NCBI GenBank assembly: GCA_033239125.1
Contig: BSWB01000001.1
Span: 139,639,981-139,703,980 of the forward strand
Source: Fagopyrum homotropicum
Lineage: Eukaryota; Streptophyta; Magnoliopsida; Caryophyllales; Polygonaceae
DNA length: 64,000 bases
Direction: 5' to 3'
Of the stretch, positions 9,892-20,657 are shown one piece after another (position 1 is the stretch's first letter; each line of letters begins with the position of its first letter). Made by a program: the position numbers and the translations under genes. The notes under the pieces are model-generated. The model searched no databases. It saw only the letters and a list, made by a program, of their open reading frames with translations, and was not told where the DNA came from.

Positions 9892-11432
9892 TGCAAATAA
9901 GCTTTAATTATAAAACTAGAATCAAGCAAGCGAACCCGCAGTGTACGGATCGATATAGTGAAGCAAGAATTCCAGATTATCGAATTCAGGGATTCGGGGG
10001 GTTAAATCCAGTTAAGAATTGTCAAGCAGATAAATGTAAGAAGCTTTTGTAATTATTGGGAAAACAACAATCCTAAAGATCCAGGAATCCAGCTGTGGCA
10101 ATCAATTCAGGATATACTAAAGATGTAAGGACAGAGTTGAGGTATGCAAAGGTATACGAATGTAAGGCAATGTACGGTGAAGTTCCAAGACCTTATATGA
10201 TTCACTCAAAGTTACTCTCTATAGAGGTTGTTGAGGCTTCACTACCACCTAGAAAGGGCAAGCCAAGACTAAGTTAAAGCAAATCTTTAACTTTGGATTA
10301 AAGTAAAAGCAAGGTTCGTAACTGACACAAAATTACGGGTAGTTCTTGAGTTCCACGGCCGTGGAAGCTCAAGAACAGACCGTGGATTAGGTTCGTCGGC
10401 GATTCTCTCTAACTCTCAGGGTCCAATTTGTTTACGATCGATCTATCATCATCTAAGCCACAACTATCAACCCTTCACCTTAGAATTGCTAAAGGGTTTT
10501 AGCCAACAACAGTCATATTGATATCAAATTCAAGATTTAAAAGAATGAAAGATGAAAACTTCCGAAAACCTTAATAACCTTCAAACCAATCTCAAATCCA
10601 CAATTATCAATGATAATGCAACTCAGATTTGGAATAAACACAAACAAGTAACTATTCTAGATAAGAACGAAGAACGGGATGTCAATCCGTCTTCTAATCA
10701 AACCTAGGAATAAAGTATGAAATCTCCTTACGAACAATCTTCCAAATCTTCACTCTTTCTCTAACTTTCCGTCAATCCGGAAATCTCAATAGGGCTAGGC
10801 GCAATCTCCCAACGGAGGTCTAAGTGAAGGTGTAAAACTAGGGTAAGCCGAGGTGACGGAATCTCCTTCCTTCCGTCCTTATATAGGCCCAAATAAAATG
10901 TGTCTTCGGCCCATGTGCGTAGAAGATTGTGGCTTAAAATATTGCGTAAAAGATCGTCAAGATCACGGTCGTGGAAGGGTTCCACGCCCGTAATTTAGAG
11001 CGTGGAGTTGGATCACGGTTTGTCACAACTCTCCACGGCCGTGTAAGTTGCTGGAATGCTCCACACTTTTCTTGCCAAGGTTCCACGGCCGTGGATTAGA
11101 GCGTGGACCTAGTACGGCCGTATTTTAGAGCGTGGAACACATGTAGATCGTAATTCTCCTTTGTTTCATGCTATTCTTCAACTTAGCACCTTTCTTAGCT
11201 CCTAGTGATGTCCTCAATCCTTGGACATGCTCAATCTAACTCCATTCTCCCTTGATTCGTTCGGTTTTAGCTCTTAATTGCCTACAATCAACACAAAGCT
11301 TATGTAGACCTCTATATCGACAAAATAGATAAACTAACTCACAAATGCTTCAATGCTTTATCAATGAATACCAATATGGATGAAATACACTTAGAAAACG
11401 TGCCTAAAATATCACAATATTTCATGCTAACA
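9892..11432 (-). repeat. 5' LTR of a second, inverted Athila element
   Basis: Reverse complement of the 7703-9438 LTR: begins TGCAAATAAGC and ends GCTAACA on the + strand. Followed on its inner side by the tRNA-Asp PBS and Gag start, so it is a 5' LTR in minus orientation. Carries CCACGGCCGTGG at 10353-10364 inside a near-palindrome with arms GTTCTTGAG / CTCAAGAAC, and again at 11083-11094, plus half-sites from 10965 to 11130 upstream of its TATA box. The outer end abuts a Tekay-like protease fragment. Confidence 0.85.
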
Positions 11433-12270
11433 ATCGTCACTGTCTTTTTGCCGATGTCCAAAACTGCTTGATGTTGATCCATCTAATCCATGCCCAAAAT
11501 AACTTCTTCATGTACTAAGTGCATGACGAAGAAGTCAGCTGGTCAATCGCGACCTCCCAATCTAATATGGCAATCGCGAACTTCTCGTGTACCTCGAATC
11601 TTACCCCCATCGGGTAATCCTATAAAGAAGGGTTTACCTTCTATGTTAACTAAGGCCAATCTATCAACACATGCATCAGATATAATAGAATACGTAGCAC
11701 CGGTACGAAAAGAACTTTGACAAGAAAACCATTAATATGAATGGCACATGTGTTCGCTAGAGAAGTTGGCTTCACTGCACTCCTCAGCTCGTAAACTAAA
11801 GCTGAAGCACCTCTAGTGTCCGAAGTACCATCTCCTCGTCCTCTACCTTGACCCGGAGTGGAACCTTGAGAAGCGGTAGAACCAGGAACTCTTTGTTGCT
11901 GCTGCTGATACTAAGGTCTTTGTCCTCCTCCTACAACACTAGCAGGTGAAGAACCCTGCTGTGAAAGCGCCTTGCCCTGACGGTAGAACGCAACTCTATG
12001 TCCCGGCTTGCCAAAGGAAAAGCAAGTCACTACAGTCTTCTTACAATCTGCTCTCATTTGTTAGACGCCTCCATAGTTAAAGCACTACCATCCTCTGTCT
12101 GAACTCTGTACAGACTGCTAGAAACCAGGACATCCCGGTGTCGGACTACACCCAAAACCAAAAACAGGACGTCCCGGTGTCGGACTACGTCCTCGTCCAC
12201 GGACGACAGGTGGAAGTGGTGGTCGACCCCTTCCGCACCCCATAGCAGATGTTGCTCTACTACGCGCCAT
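11433..12270 (-). pseudogene. Tekay-like Ty3/gypsy Gag-protease remnant
   Basis: Minus strand. A Gag start is readable at 12270 (MARSRATSAMG, Gly/Arg-rich). It then jumps at about 12055 to the zinc-knuckle region, so roughly 250 central Gag codons are missing. The knuckle reads CFSFGKPGHRVAFY: the second and last Cys of CX2CX4HX4C are Phe and Tyr, so it cannot bind zinc normally. Protease-domain sequence follows (YSIISDACVDRLALV, then IGLPDGGKIRGTREV), clearly matching the protease of the complete element at 52708-53136. It ends at the Athila LTR at 11433, consistent with Athila having inserted into it. Confidence 0.75.
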
Positions 12271-12293
12271 CTGCTATAAGGATAGATATATAA

Positions 12294-12294
<1 letters not shown>

Positions 12295-12373
<79 letters not shown>
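12295..12373. repeat. (TA)n microsatellite with short (CA)n tail
   Basis: About 70 bases of pure TA followed by CACACACA, between the Gag start and the PBS of the Tekay-like remnant. Open frames across it are artefacts. Confidence 0.95.
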
Positions 12374-12374
<1 letters not shown>

Positions 12375-12609
12375 TATAAGGTGATGCTACAGCTAAATCA
12401 AAAATCCCAAAAAATCATATAAAAGCCAACAAAAAAGAAACTACATTGCTGAGATCCACGGAGGTAGTAGTGGTCGCCCGTACATCTATCCCAATCCGAC
12501 AAGTTTAAAACAAAACCCCTCTTTTGAAAACGTTAGACCCCTTGCGGGTTCTATTTATTTATTTACCCGACCTTTAGAAGATTTGAAGTGCCATTGTTGC
12601 CAACCTAGA

Positions 12610-12621
12610 GCTCTGATACCA
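12610..12621 (-). other. Primer-binding site, initiator tRNA-Met
   Basis: GCTCTGATACCA on the + strand, i.e. TGGTATCAGAGC on the minus strand, three bases from the LTR end at 12625. This is the standard plant iMet PBS and orients the remnant. Confidence 0.85.
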
Positions 12622-12624
12622 TAA

Positions 12625-13000
12625 TGTAACACCCCAAGTTTTGGGAACTCGAAGCGTCACGGGCTAGGACCTCACAATGGGTCCCGACCCTCGGAGTAGC
12701 AACGACACAACGGATCTTACAACAACGCACAGACGAATGAAAACTAAAACTCAATATAAAACCAAAGGTTTAAACAAAACGAAGCGTAAAAGACTCGCAG
12801 CCGAGTTCAAAACAACAGGAAAGAAACAACATAAACATAAACCCGATCCTGTCCTATAATATACGAGAACTCCGGGTGTCCACACCATCTGAATCACTCA
12901 ACAGCATCCTGAACCTGTGGAGCATCGACAACATCGGTATAAACCGTTAGCTACAAGTATATCTCAAAGGTGTAGTCGATCTACAAGATCTCATAGCAAT
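12625..13000 (-). repeat. Partial 5' LTR of the Tekay-like remnant
   Basis: Starts TGTAACACCCCAAG on the + strand next to the PBS. It shares the TGTAACACCCC end and the CTCACAATGGGTCCCGACC block with the solo LTR at 20658, and AACCGTTAGCTA further in. The outer end is not clear; the similarity fades before the copia Gag at 13086, so the boundary is approximate. Confidence 0.6.
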
Positions 13001-13085
13001 TTTCAGCGAATAATTTCTCACGTAGTAAGTTTAAGCCATTAAACAATACATGAAGACTTTTAAGAAAGTTTGGATATGTCCATAC

Positions 13086-13893
13086 TCAAGTTTCCGAGAA
13101 TCTAAACATTTGTTGTATGGATAATTGAACAAGTGACAAGTTCTTCAAAGAAACTAAATAGTTGTTGCATAGAAGAGATTGAATGACAAGTAAGCTATTT
13201 GATCTGATATGATCAAATTGATCCCCGAGTCCCATTAAAAACAACAATATATGAGCCTTAGCTTCTCTTTCGTTAAGTTTCTTAAGTATTTCACATTTAC
13301 AGTGAATAATACCATTGCAAGAACATGAAGACAATCCATCAACAGACTGTAATTCATCCCATATTTTCTTAATTTTGATGAAATAAACAGCCACACTATA
13401 AGGTTCTCTTGTTTCAGATTAGCGAGATCCTTATGTAATTGATAGATCAAAGGAGCATTAGAAACTTCAAATCTATCAATTAACTCAGTTCATAATACTC
13501 TAAAATACTCGATATAAGAGAAATCTTCGGCTATTTCTCGATTCATAGAATGCACAAGCCAACATCTAATCATATAATATGCTCTAGTCCATCGAATTAT
13601 CTTGTCTTCATCATTTTTAGGTTTTTCAACAGTTCCATCAATGAATCCTACTTTCAATTTAGCTCCTAATGCCATTTGAATGTTCCTTTTCCAGGAAATG
13701 AAATTCGATCCATCAAATAGAGTAGAACAAACTGCATATTAGGATTATCATAATTAAATAAGTATAATGGATCATTTCCGTTTCCTCCATTGGATTTGTA
13801 TGGCACGAACTGGTTTGGATTCAAAACATTACCATATGCCGCCATTTTAGTGGAAATTTTGGGGAATCTAGAGAAGGCTAGGAAGGAGAGCAA
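13086..13893 (-). pseudogene. Ty1/copia Gag fragment
   Basis: Minus strand. Reads from about 13893 through DPLYLFNYDNPNMQFV, MALGAKLKVGFIDG and KIIRWTRAYYMIRCWL to KIKKIWDELQSVDG and AHILLFLMGLGDQFDHIRS: the order expected of a plant copia Gag (N-terminal DUF4219-like part, then the UBN2-type domain). The pieces lie in more than one frame with stops between them. Truncated before the zinc knuckle at about 13086. Confidence 0.72.
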
Positions 13894-13961
13894 CTTGAAC
13901 AGAGAGATATTTCAATATGGAAAAAATGAAACTCAAGATTTGATACCATATCAACAGATCG

Positions 13962-14114
13962 TGATTGAGAGAAGAGATGAATGAAAAAGTATTGGTAAAC
14001 TGTATTGAATAATATGTTGATCTCATACATGAGCTAGCTATTTATACACATAACATAGTTGTACGTGCAACAAACTCTAGGTAGTTACAATTCTTGCTTA
14101 TTTACATAATAACA
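13962..14114 (-). repeat. Short LTR of the copia fragment
   Basis: On the + strand starts TGATTGAGAG and ends CATAATAACA, with a minus-strand TATAAATAG inside and a PBS-like TGGTATCAAATC on the Gag side (about 13938-13949). About 150 bp. There is no second LTR to fix the ends, so the limits are tentative. Confidence 0.45.
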
Positions 14115-15249
14115 CCCTTTTATTTCAATATTTACATATGTATATATGTCTATAAATACGGCTTTTTCCACACTTACACGGGCCTTCGCTTATCTGGTCT
14201 TTTGTTTGTATTACTTGGGCCTTCTTTCGCTTACGTGGTACATCCTACAAGCCTGCTCCGACTATCTTTCTATGTGTCTCTTAGGCGTGTCAAGTTCTCC
14301 GCCTGCCATTGCCATCTTCAATTGAACGGATGTCCTCTGTTTGTAAGCAATGATTCTCTTTCAGCGTGCATCGTCTCCCTTTGTCTTTATTCTTCTATTA
14401 TAATGACGGTGATTCATTGTCTTCTTCACACGATTTTTGTCTGTAATCGTTGTCTAATCGTTGCCTAGGTTCTCTCTCTCCCTCCCTCATTGCGCTTATT
14501 TCTTCTATTAATTTGTTATTTTTGAGTTTTCTGTATGTTGATGAAGTGTTGAATTTCTTCTACATATTATCCATTTCTGTAAAATTGCTTAGGAGAGGAA
14601 CTCCGAGGATCAGAAGATGTTACCGTAAGGTTCGATCAATATCATTTTAGTCCCTTTTATTAACTTCTTATTGTGGGTCCTTTTCTGTAGGTTTTTGTTT
14701 GATCGAGAAGGAAGAGGAATACATTACAAGAATGAAGTTATAATCATTTGTGAAATTCTCAACCACAAGAGAACTCAATTTAAGTCAAAAAAAAGTTGGA
14801 GGTGCAAGTTTGTATTCAAGGTTGGATAAGGGCAGAGAAGCGGAAACAACGGAATGCCCCGGTGTATCACTCAAAATCGGATTCCAACACCGATGACGCC
14901 ACCACTACTTCCGAGTCCGAGGCCGAAAAGTAAGTGGGGTAACGAAAACAACTCGAAAGTCCAAAACAAGGTAAGTAAAGGTAAGAGAACTATGTGTTCT
15001 TTGATTCCTCTTAATCCCGAGAGGATGCATACGCAATTGTGTAACGGGTTCAAACCTTTTATATTACGGTACCGATCGCTATATTTTTTCAACAAACCGA
15101 CAAACTACCAGTTTGGAGACCCACAGTTTAGGTTTTGATTTACGACCCATGTTAGTCCAGCGATGGTGGATTAAAGTGTGAAGAATCCGCGATGGTGGAT
15201 TAAAGTGTGAAGAGACAGATTCCTAAACCTAATCGGTGATTACAAACGT
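14115..15249. other. Unassigned sequence
   Basis: No recognisable gene or transposon domain in 1.1 kb. The open frames at 14094-14468 and 14854-15138 resemble nothing I know. Two near-identical copies of about 29 bases (GCGATGGTGGATTAAAGTGTG core) sit in tandem near 15160-15215, just before the RNase H fragment. Confidence 0.4.
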
Positions 15250-15815
15250 AGACTCGATAAGCCTTTGCAAACCTTCGGTAATCTTCATCTAAAATGGAAG
15301 CCTCCCTCTCAAGATAAAATTAAGGTGAATGTGGATGTGGCCATATATGGTTCAAGATTATGGCATGTGTTTAGTGACAGTTTTTCGAGACCATGAAGGA
15401 AAAATCATGGGTGCAACTATCAAATACATGATTTGTTCGTGGTCTATTTGGGGCGCTGAGGCGGCTGCGTTGAGAATGGGCGCCTTGGAAGCTAGGAGAA
15501 GACAATACACATGCATAGAGATGGAAACGGACTGCCAGTACGTTGCCAATGCTTACAATGCTGAATTGCTGATTCAAGCATCAAATCCCATGGAGGTACT
15601 TTGATTGTGGATGCAAAAGCTTTATCCTCCTCTTTCAATTCATTCTCGGTTTCTTTCATTTCTCGTTCATATAAAGAAGTTGCAAACTGTCTTGCAAAGG
15701 TTCTCCTGTCGAATGGACAAGTAGCAATTCTTGACGGGTTGATACCAAGCAATGTGATGTAACTTGCCATTATTGATTTGAATTAATTTGAACGTTTTTC
15801 CCCTCAAAAAAAATT
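15250..15815 (+). pseudogene. Plant LINE 3' end: RNase H-like domain
   Basis: Plus strand. The start matches the plant RVT_3/RNase H pattern (KIKVNVDVAIYG), then in another frame VFRDHEGKIMGATIKY, WGAEAAALRMGALEA and the IEMETDCQYVANAY core, and a C-terminal ISRSYKEVANCLAK helix. At least two frameshifts. It ends in a short A tract near 15806-15813, which suits the tail of a 5'-truncated LINE; a captured host RNase H-like gene is the alternative. Confidence 0.6.
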
Positions 15816-16134
15816 ACATACGGCGCTATTTTCATTCACGATCATCTCGTCACATGGTATCACGCTTATTTTGGTAACCTTATATTTGTTTCCAAAATTT
15901 TCCGCCCGCCTCCACCACCGATCCTTCAACCATAAACCCTAGCGATGCCCACAACAAATGACACGCAAACCCCGCAAACCCTATGGACATATAAATCAAG
16001 CAACCAACATTCGATGGACCTATCACCTTTGCGACTTACCACCATGGTAAATTTTATGGTTTTTAGATATAATTAAGATTGAAGGGTTCTAAATTAATAA
16101 TTAAAATTTTAGTAAAATATTTTAATTGTAGAAT
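15816..16134. other. Unassigned sequence with a PBS-like string
   Basis: Contains CACATGGTATCACGC near 15852, similar to an LTR end followed by an iMet PBS, and a following frame with PSTINPSDAH that resembles a copia Gag start. Too little for a firm call. Confidence 0.3.
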
Positions 16135-16204
16135 TGGTTTCAAATACATATTTGCACACAACCATTGATCCAAAGATCTTCGGATCCATCACCTTTTATC
16201 TCTT

Positions 16205-16445
16205 AGTACATTTTTGCTACACAACCATTGATCTTGAGGCCAACATTTCTCTCTCTCTTGGGTGTGTTTTTACAGCTTGTACACAACCATTGATCTTGAC
16301 CCAACATTGATCTTGAGGTCAACATTCTTATCTCTCTTGGGTGTATTTTTGCAGCATGTACACAACCATTGGTCTTGAGGTCAACCTTCTTATCTCTCTT
16401 GGGGTCGGTGTATTTTTGCAACTTGTACACGATCTTGATCGAGGC
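16205..16445. repeat. Degenerate tandem repeat, 62-79 bp units
   Basis: Four partial units of ACACAACCATTGATCTTGAGG followed by CAACATT, TCTCTCTTGGGTGT and TTTTTGCAGCTTGT. The same repeat occurs in the opposite orientation at 34690-34930. Confidence 0.7.
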
Positions 16446-16787
16446 CAACATTCTAGAGGGATCGATTGAACGCTCTCGAATCGCATTCTTTACTTTGACC
16501 CACTCGTCAGGTGAGTTATTGAAACTCAAGAATCTTACCCGACAAGTTCTCCAGTGACAAGTTCTGCAGTACTCACCAATTTTATGTAGATACACAAAAG
16601 AAGCATCACTCATCATGGATCATCTCGATCTCGATGATTTAGCTTCATAAACCTTTGAGTTCTGAAGCAGCACTCACACCATGCAATATGATATTAGTAA
16701 AAAAAAAACATCATAATTATGTGAATGTAAAAATTATTAGAGTGCGGAAGAAAATAATATTTGCATAAGAGTGTATTTTACTCCTAC

Positions 16788-17013
16788 CTTTGCTATTACA
16801 CATGTTGATTAGCTGATTACAGAACTCAATAACCATTCTGCTGTCTATCACATAATAGTTGCAGCATGACCTGGTACTCACTTTCCCACCATTGTACATT
16901 TTCTGCACAAAAAAAATTAGACAAGTAAGATCTAATGAAGCAATCGGAAAACGGAGACTAACACAATTCAAAGAGCCTCACCTTGTTCATCATATTCCAT
17001 TGTACCCATTATT
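16788..17013 (-). pseudogene. Argonaute MID-domain exon relics, copy 1
   Basis: Minus strand, two exon-like blocks. The downstream one (16902 to 16788) is bounded by a GTGCAG acceptor and a GTAGGAG donor and reads KMYNGGKVSTRSC then VIEFCNQLINMCNSK. Plant Argonautes of the AGO1/5/10 type have KMVNGG and a cysteine-rich FCxELxQMC segment at this point. The upstream block (17013 to 16982) ends in QWNMMNK before a GTGAGG donor, matching the Argonaute GQWNM-NK motif that directly precedes KMVNGG. The exon junction is in the expected place. About 22 bases are missing from this exon relative to copy 2, between CATTGT repeats. No PIWI catalytic residues are present; non-functional. Confidence 0.6.
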
Positions 17014-17720
17014 CTTGACAATCTTAATGATGCAATAAAAAGGGTATTAGTTCCAAGTAGGAAGTTCAAAGAAGAAGAAACAAATGAACAGAAGTTCAGC
17101 TCATACTAGCAGCAAGAAAGGCTTAACTCCAACCACAAAACCTTAGTGTACAATCTTCATGATGTATTACCTCACTTTTTTAGGATGTCAAACTAATTTT
17201 GCAGAAACAAGCCACTAAATTACCTCATTTTTTGAACAACCCAATTGCTGCAAGAGAGCTTGACTTTGAGGATCAAGCGGTCCTTGATTTTATTCATTGT
17301 TATGCCAGATCCGTGATACCAGATCTGCAAAACCCTAAAAATATATCAGAAACAGTATGTATTAGCTTCAACTCATTACTTATATATAATTTGAGGACAT
17401 AACAGTAAAAAAGATAAAGAAATTTATATATTCAGACTGTCCAGTTACCTTATTGCAGCGGGAGCCAGGTAACAACAACGATGGACAATTTTGGTCTTCT
17501 TCTTAGTTGAATCGAAAAGGAAGAGAATCGTGAAGATTTTGGACGATTTTGGTCCCCAGAACGGAGCAAATCGGGAGACGATTGTTGACACAGTTGAACC
17601 AGGAGGCATAGCTGCGAAGTGTGGATTTGTTGTGTCTGAGGTACGTAAAGTATATATATAACCTAGGTTAAAGGGTACTTACGTAAATAAGAGTTATTAG
17701 TATTTTTTTAATTAAAAACT
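17014..17720. other. Rest of Argonaute-related duplicated segment, copy 1
   Basis: Aligns by eye with 35357-35448 and with 40444-41450, which together make the second copy of this locus. Shared blocks include CCAGATCCGTGATACCAGATC (near 17305), the TTATATATTCAG / GTTACCTTATTGC block near 17430 and the GGTACGTA...TAGGTTAAAGGGT block near 17640-17690. A 67-codon + strand frame (17199-17402) has no known relatives that I recognise. Confidence 0.45.
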
Positions 17721-17739
17721 TATATTTCCTTTTTGAAAA

Positions 17740-18050
17740 ATATTTCGTATATAGAAAAGGGGGGGATTTACAAACTAGGTCGACTCGACCCGAAGGAGAA
17801 ACACAAACATCAACCAAACAATAAACAACAGAACAACACGAGAGACTATACTAGGTAGATACCGTGCATGTTAGCCCACATGAGAGAATCAGAGGATCGA
17901 AGTGAAAAAATTTTATGGCTAGTATGACATTGTTGGCACACCTAATAGCCGAGGTATTAGTGTTGTTGAAGATGAACTCGTTCCTGCTTTCCAAGTGATA
18001 GGTAGTGATTGATGATGTTATGATACTTATATTTCTCTCAAACATATGGG
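17740..18050 (-). mobile_element. L1 LINE 3' end fragment
   Basis: Minus strand. The protein end reads SRNEFIFNNTNTSAIRCANNVI, aligning with the zf-RVT tail of the LINE at 35595 (KARNELLYNNKSTHPTSCAHNII). The 3' UTR side has GGGGGGGATTTACAAACTAG, the same type of ending. Only about 300 bp remain. Confidence 0.55.
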
Positions 18051-18064
18051 AATACGTAAGTTCT

Positions 18065-18467
18065 TCATCCGAAAAACTCGTTAACTTTGCAATCGGAAAT
18101 ACTCAGAAATTCAAGGGATGGAGAGTCGAACCCTATTGACACCAGTTGCAATATCTCTTCAACACACACATCAGTAAGATACAGTACTAATAGAAGTCGG
18201 GGCAAAGTGGGATGTGCTCGAGTCGTTTTAAGTAATTTATAGATATTATAGATCAAAATCGGTAAAATTTAAGCATCTTAAAGTGATTTGTTTCCGGAAT
18301 ACCGACTAATAGAGAAAGAAAGAGAATGGCTGATATTTATAAGCTTGTTTGAGATTTAGCAAATATTACCCAATACGTCTTTTGTTGGTAAATAGGGAAT
18401 GTGTGTTGCTTATTACTAAATTCATATTAAATAGCTCTTATTTCCCTATTGATATCTGATTCCTCTA
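18065..18467 (-). pseudogene. Possible F-box/FBD-LRR fragment
   Basis: A minus-strand frame (18256 to 18065) contains ILQLVSIGFDSPSLEFLSI, similar to the LRR/FBD segment of plant F-box proteins (xFDxPSLEYLxI). A related-looking piece lies across the copia insertion at 30092-30310. I see no F-box itself, and 18260-18467 is non-coding. Weak call. Confidence 0.28.
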
Positions 18468-18564
18468 TGATAAATGGAAGAAGAGTGAAAGTTAACTAAA
18501 TCTCTCGTATATTCGAGTAAGAGAAGATACAAAATATATACACTACAAAAAATAATTCATTTAG

Positions 18565-18790
18565 CCACGCTTGTTGGCGACGGTAAAGGTTTGCCGTCGC
18601 CATTGGCCTTGATTTGGCGACGGCAACATCAGCGTGGCAAAAAGTACAAATTATTTGCGTCGGTGGTATACGACCGTCGCTAATAGTCATGTAATTGGCG
18701 TCGGCTAATCTTACCGTGGCTAATAAAACGGACCATTAGCGACGACTTTACGACGCCGACGCCAATAACCAAATTATTTGGCGTCATATG
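18565..18790. repeat. CACTA left subterminal repeats
   Basis: Multiple GGCGACGG, CCGTCGC, GGCGTCGG and GCGACGAC motifs in both orientations within 225 bp, matching the right subterminal array. Confidence 0.8.
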
Positions 18791-18815
18791 AAAATTTTTG
18801 GTGTAAAAAAAAATA

Positions 18816-19654
18816 GAAAAAACTATATAAAACCATCCTTAATAATCACTCTTTTGCAATAAACCACCCTTTATAAAAAATTTAGCATAAAACCACCCTT
18901 ACTGTTCAACTATTTACAGTAAACCACCCCTTATAATTTTTTTGGCATAAAGCCACCCTTAATTTTAAAATTTTTACAATTAAACACCCCATACTAATTA
19001 AAACTACTTCAAATAATTTAAAATTGAAGCATAGACATAATAAATTTTTATTATTAATATCATAGATGATTTCAATAGTTTGATTAAGTATTATAGTTTG
19101 GTTAAGTATTACAATTAATACTAAAAAAATAATAAATAAAACATATTTTATTATCCATGAACAATACATAAGCCCAAATACTTTTGTGTTATGCACAAAA
19201 TTAAACGTTGTCTTTTTAAATATATAGCTTATTAAAAATATATTTTTTTAAATTTAGGATTGAAAACATGAAATAGTATATAAATTACTGAAAATAACAT
19301 TTCTATAGTTTTTTATTTTTTGTACATTGGTAATAAAATTTGTATAATTTTTTAGTACAAAATTATGATATTAACCAAACTATAATACTTAATCAAACTA
19401 TATAAATTAATTGTGATATTAATAATGAAAAATTACTTTGTCAATGCTTGAATTTTGAATTATTTGAAGTAATTTTAATTAGTATGGGTGGTTAATTACA
19501 TTTGGAAATTAAGGGTGATTTTATGCCAAATAAATTATTATGGGTGGTTTACTGTAAATAATTGAACATTAAGGGTGATTTTATGCTAAAATTTTTATAA
19601 GGAGTGGTTTATTGCAAAAGAGTGATTATTAAGGTGGTTTTATGCAGTTTTCTC
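18816..19654. mobile_element. MULE-type MITE with long terminal inverted repeats
   Basis: Ends pair over roughly 230 bp: the left arm (AAAACCATCCTTAATAATC, CTCTTTTGCAATAAACCACC...) is the inverse of the right arm. Flanked by a 9-bp duplication AAAAAAATA (18807-18815 and 19655-19663), the size made by Mutator-like transposases, though it is low-complexity. Long TIRs, a non-coding AT-rich centre and 839 bp length fit a MULE-derived MITE. Nested in the CACTA element. Confidence 0.72.
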
Positions 19655-19663
19655 AAAAAAATA

Positions 19664-20657
19664 ATATAAATAATTTTCTTTTTCTTAGAAAAATTTAAAA
19701 TTCATCCAAATTTATTCCGCAAAAAATTAGGTTTTCCTCTTACGCCCCTTCCGTTTAGAGATGTCAATTTAATCCGAACCCGATCCATAGTAAAAGGGTG
19801 AAAACCCGATATGAAGCGGGTGAAAGCGAGTGGCGGGTGAAGCGGGTGATGAATCGGGGTAGGATTCGGGTGTACCTTTCATCCACCCGTAACACGATTC
19901 ATCATCCATCCACCCACCCGACCCGCTTCACCTGCTTACACCCGTTATCATTCAAACTTCATTCTTTGATTGTTTGACATCTTCTGAGTCGTCTTCTACT
20001 TTTGGCGTTGTCGTCTGAGTCTTCTCCGACTCCAACCGCCACGGCCGGCTTCAACTCGCAAGGTCTAGATCTCTTCTTCTTCTTCACATGAAATGTACCG
20101 ACTCCTGTCTTCTTTTTCTTCTTCCCTTTTTAAGGTTTTCAGACTCACGCTATATCTCGTCTTTCAAACCTCAACTCTAAGTCGCCGTCTTCAGTTTCCA
20201 CTCGCAAGGTCTATTCTTCGTTTTTAGTTTTCACTTGCCGTCTTCGCCTTCAACTATTGCCCTCAATCGCCGGACACAATCTCAACTCTCAAACCGTGTG
20301 GCAAGTCGTATTTTAGTCTATTTATCTTTTATTTGATTTAATTTAATTTGATATGATCGGTAACGTAAGCCGGATCCGTAAAATACCGAAATATATCGTA
20401 AAATTGGATTCCGTCTCACCTATCCGTAAAATACCGAAATATATCGTAAAATTGGATTCCGTCTCACCTATTTAACTCTATTTTGTTCCCTACCCTAATT
20501 TTCCCTAACATACCTCCTCTCTCCTAATCTTCTTTTCCCTCGCCGTAAACCTTATCCTATTTGTGCCTTCTCCTGCTGCGCACCACTGGAACCAAGAAGC
20601 CCTTCTTCTTCTCCGGCGAATAGACCAACCCTTCTCCCGCAAACCGTCGGTCCAGCT
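19664..20657. other. CACTA interior, non-coding, with hairpin and tandem duplication
   Basis: No gene is supported. At 19810-19950 an inverted arrangement of GGGTG / CACCC strings (AGCGGGTGATGAATCGGG against CCACCCGACCCGCTTCACC) could fold into a hairpin. Pyrimidine-rich text with CTTCTTCTTC follows. A 48-bp unit starting TCCGTAAAATACCG is duplicated in tandem at 20375-20422 and 20423-20470. Confidence 0.5.

Noticed and set aside
12054..12371. Minus-strand frame rich in Tyr-Ile
   Set aside because: Translation of a (TA)n microsatellite joined to Gag-start sequence in the wrong frame.
16203..16616. Minus-strand 137-codon frame
   Set aside because: Runs through a degenerate tandem repeat; a faint Argonaute-like phrase (WVKVKNAIRE) lies on the wrong side of the MID exons, so I do not use it.
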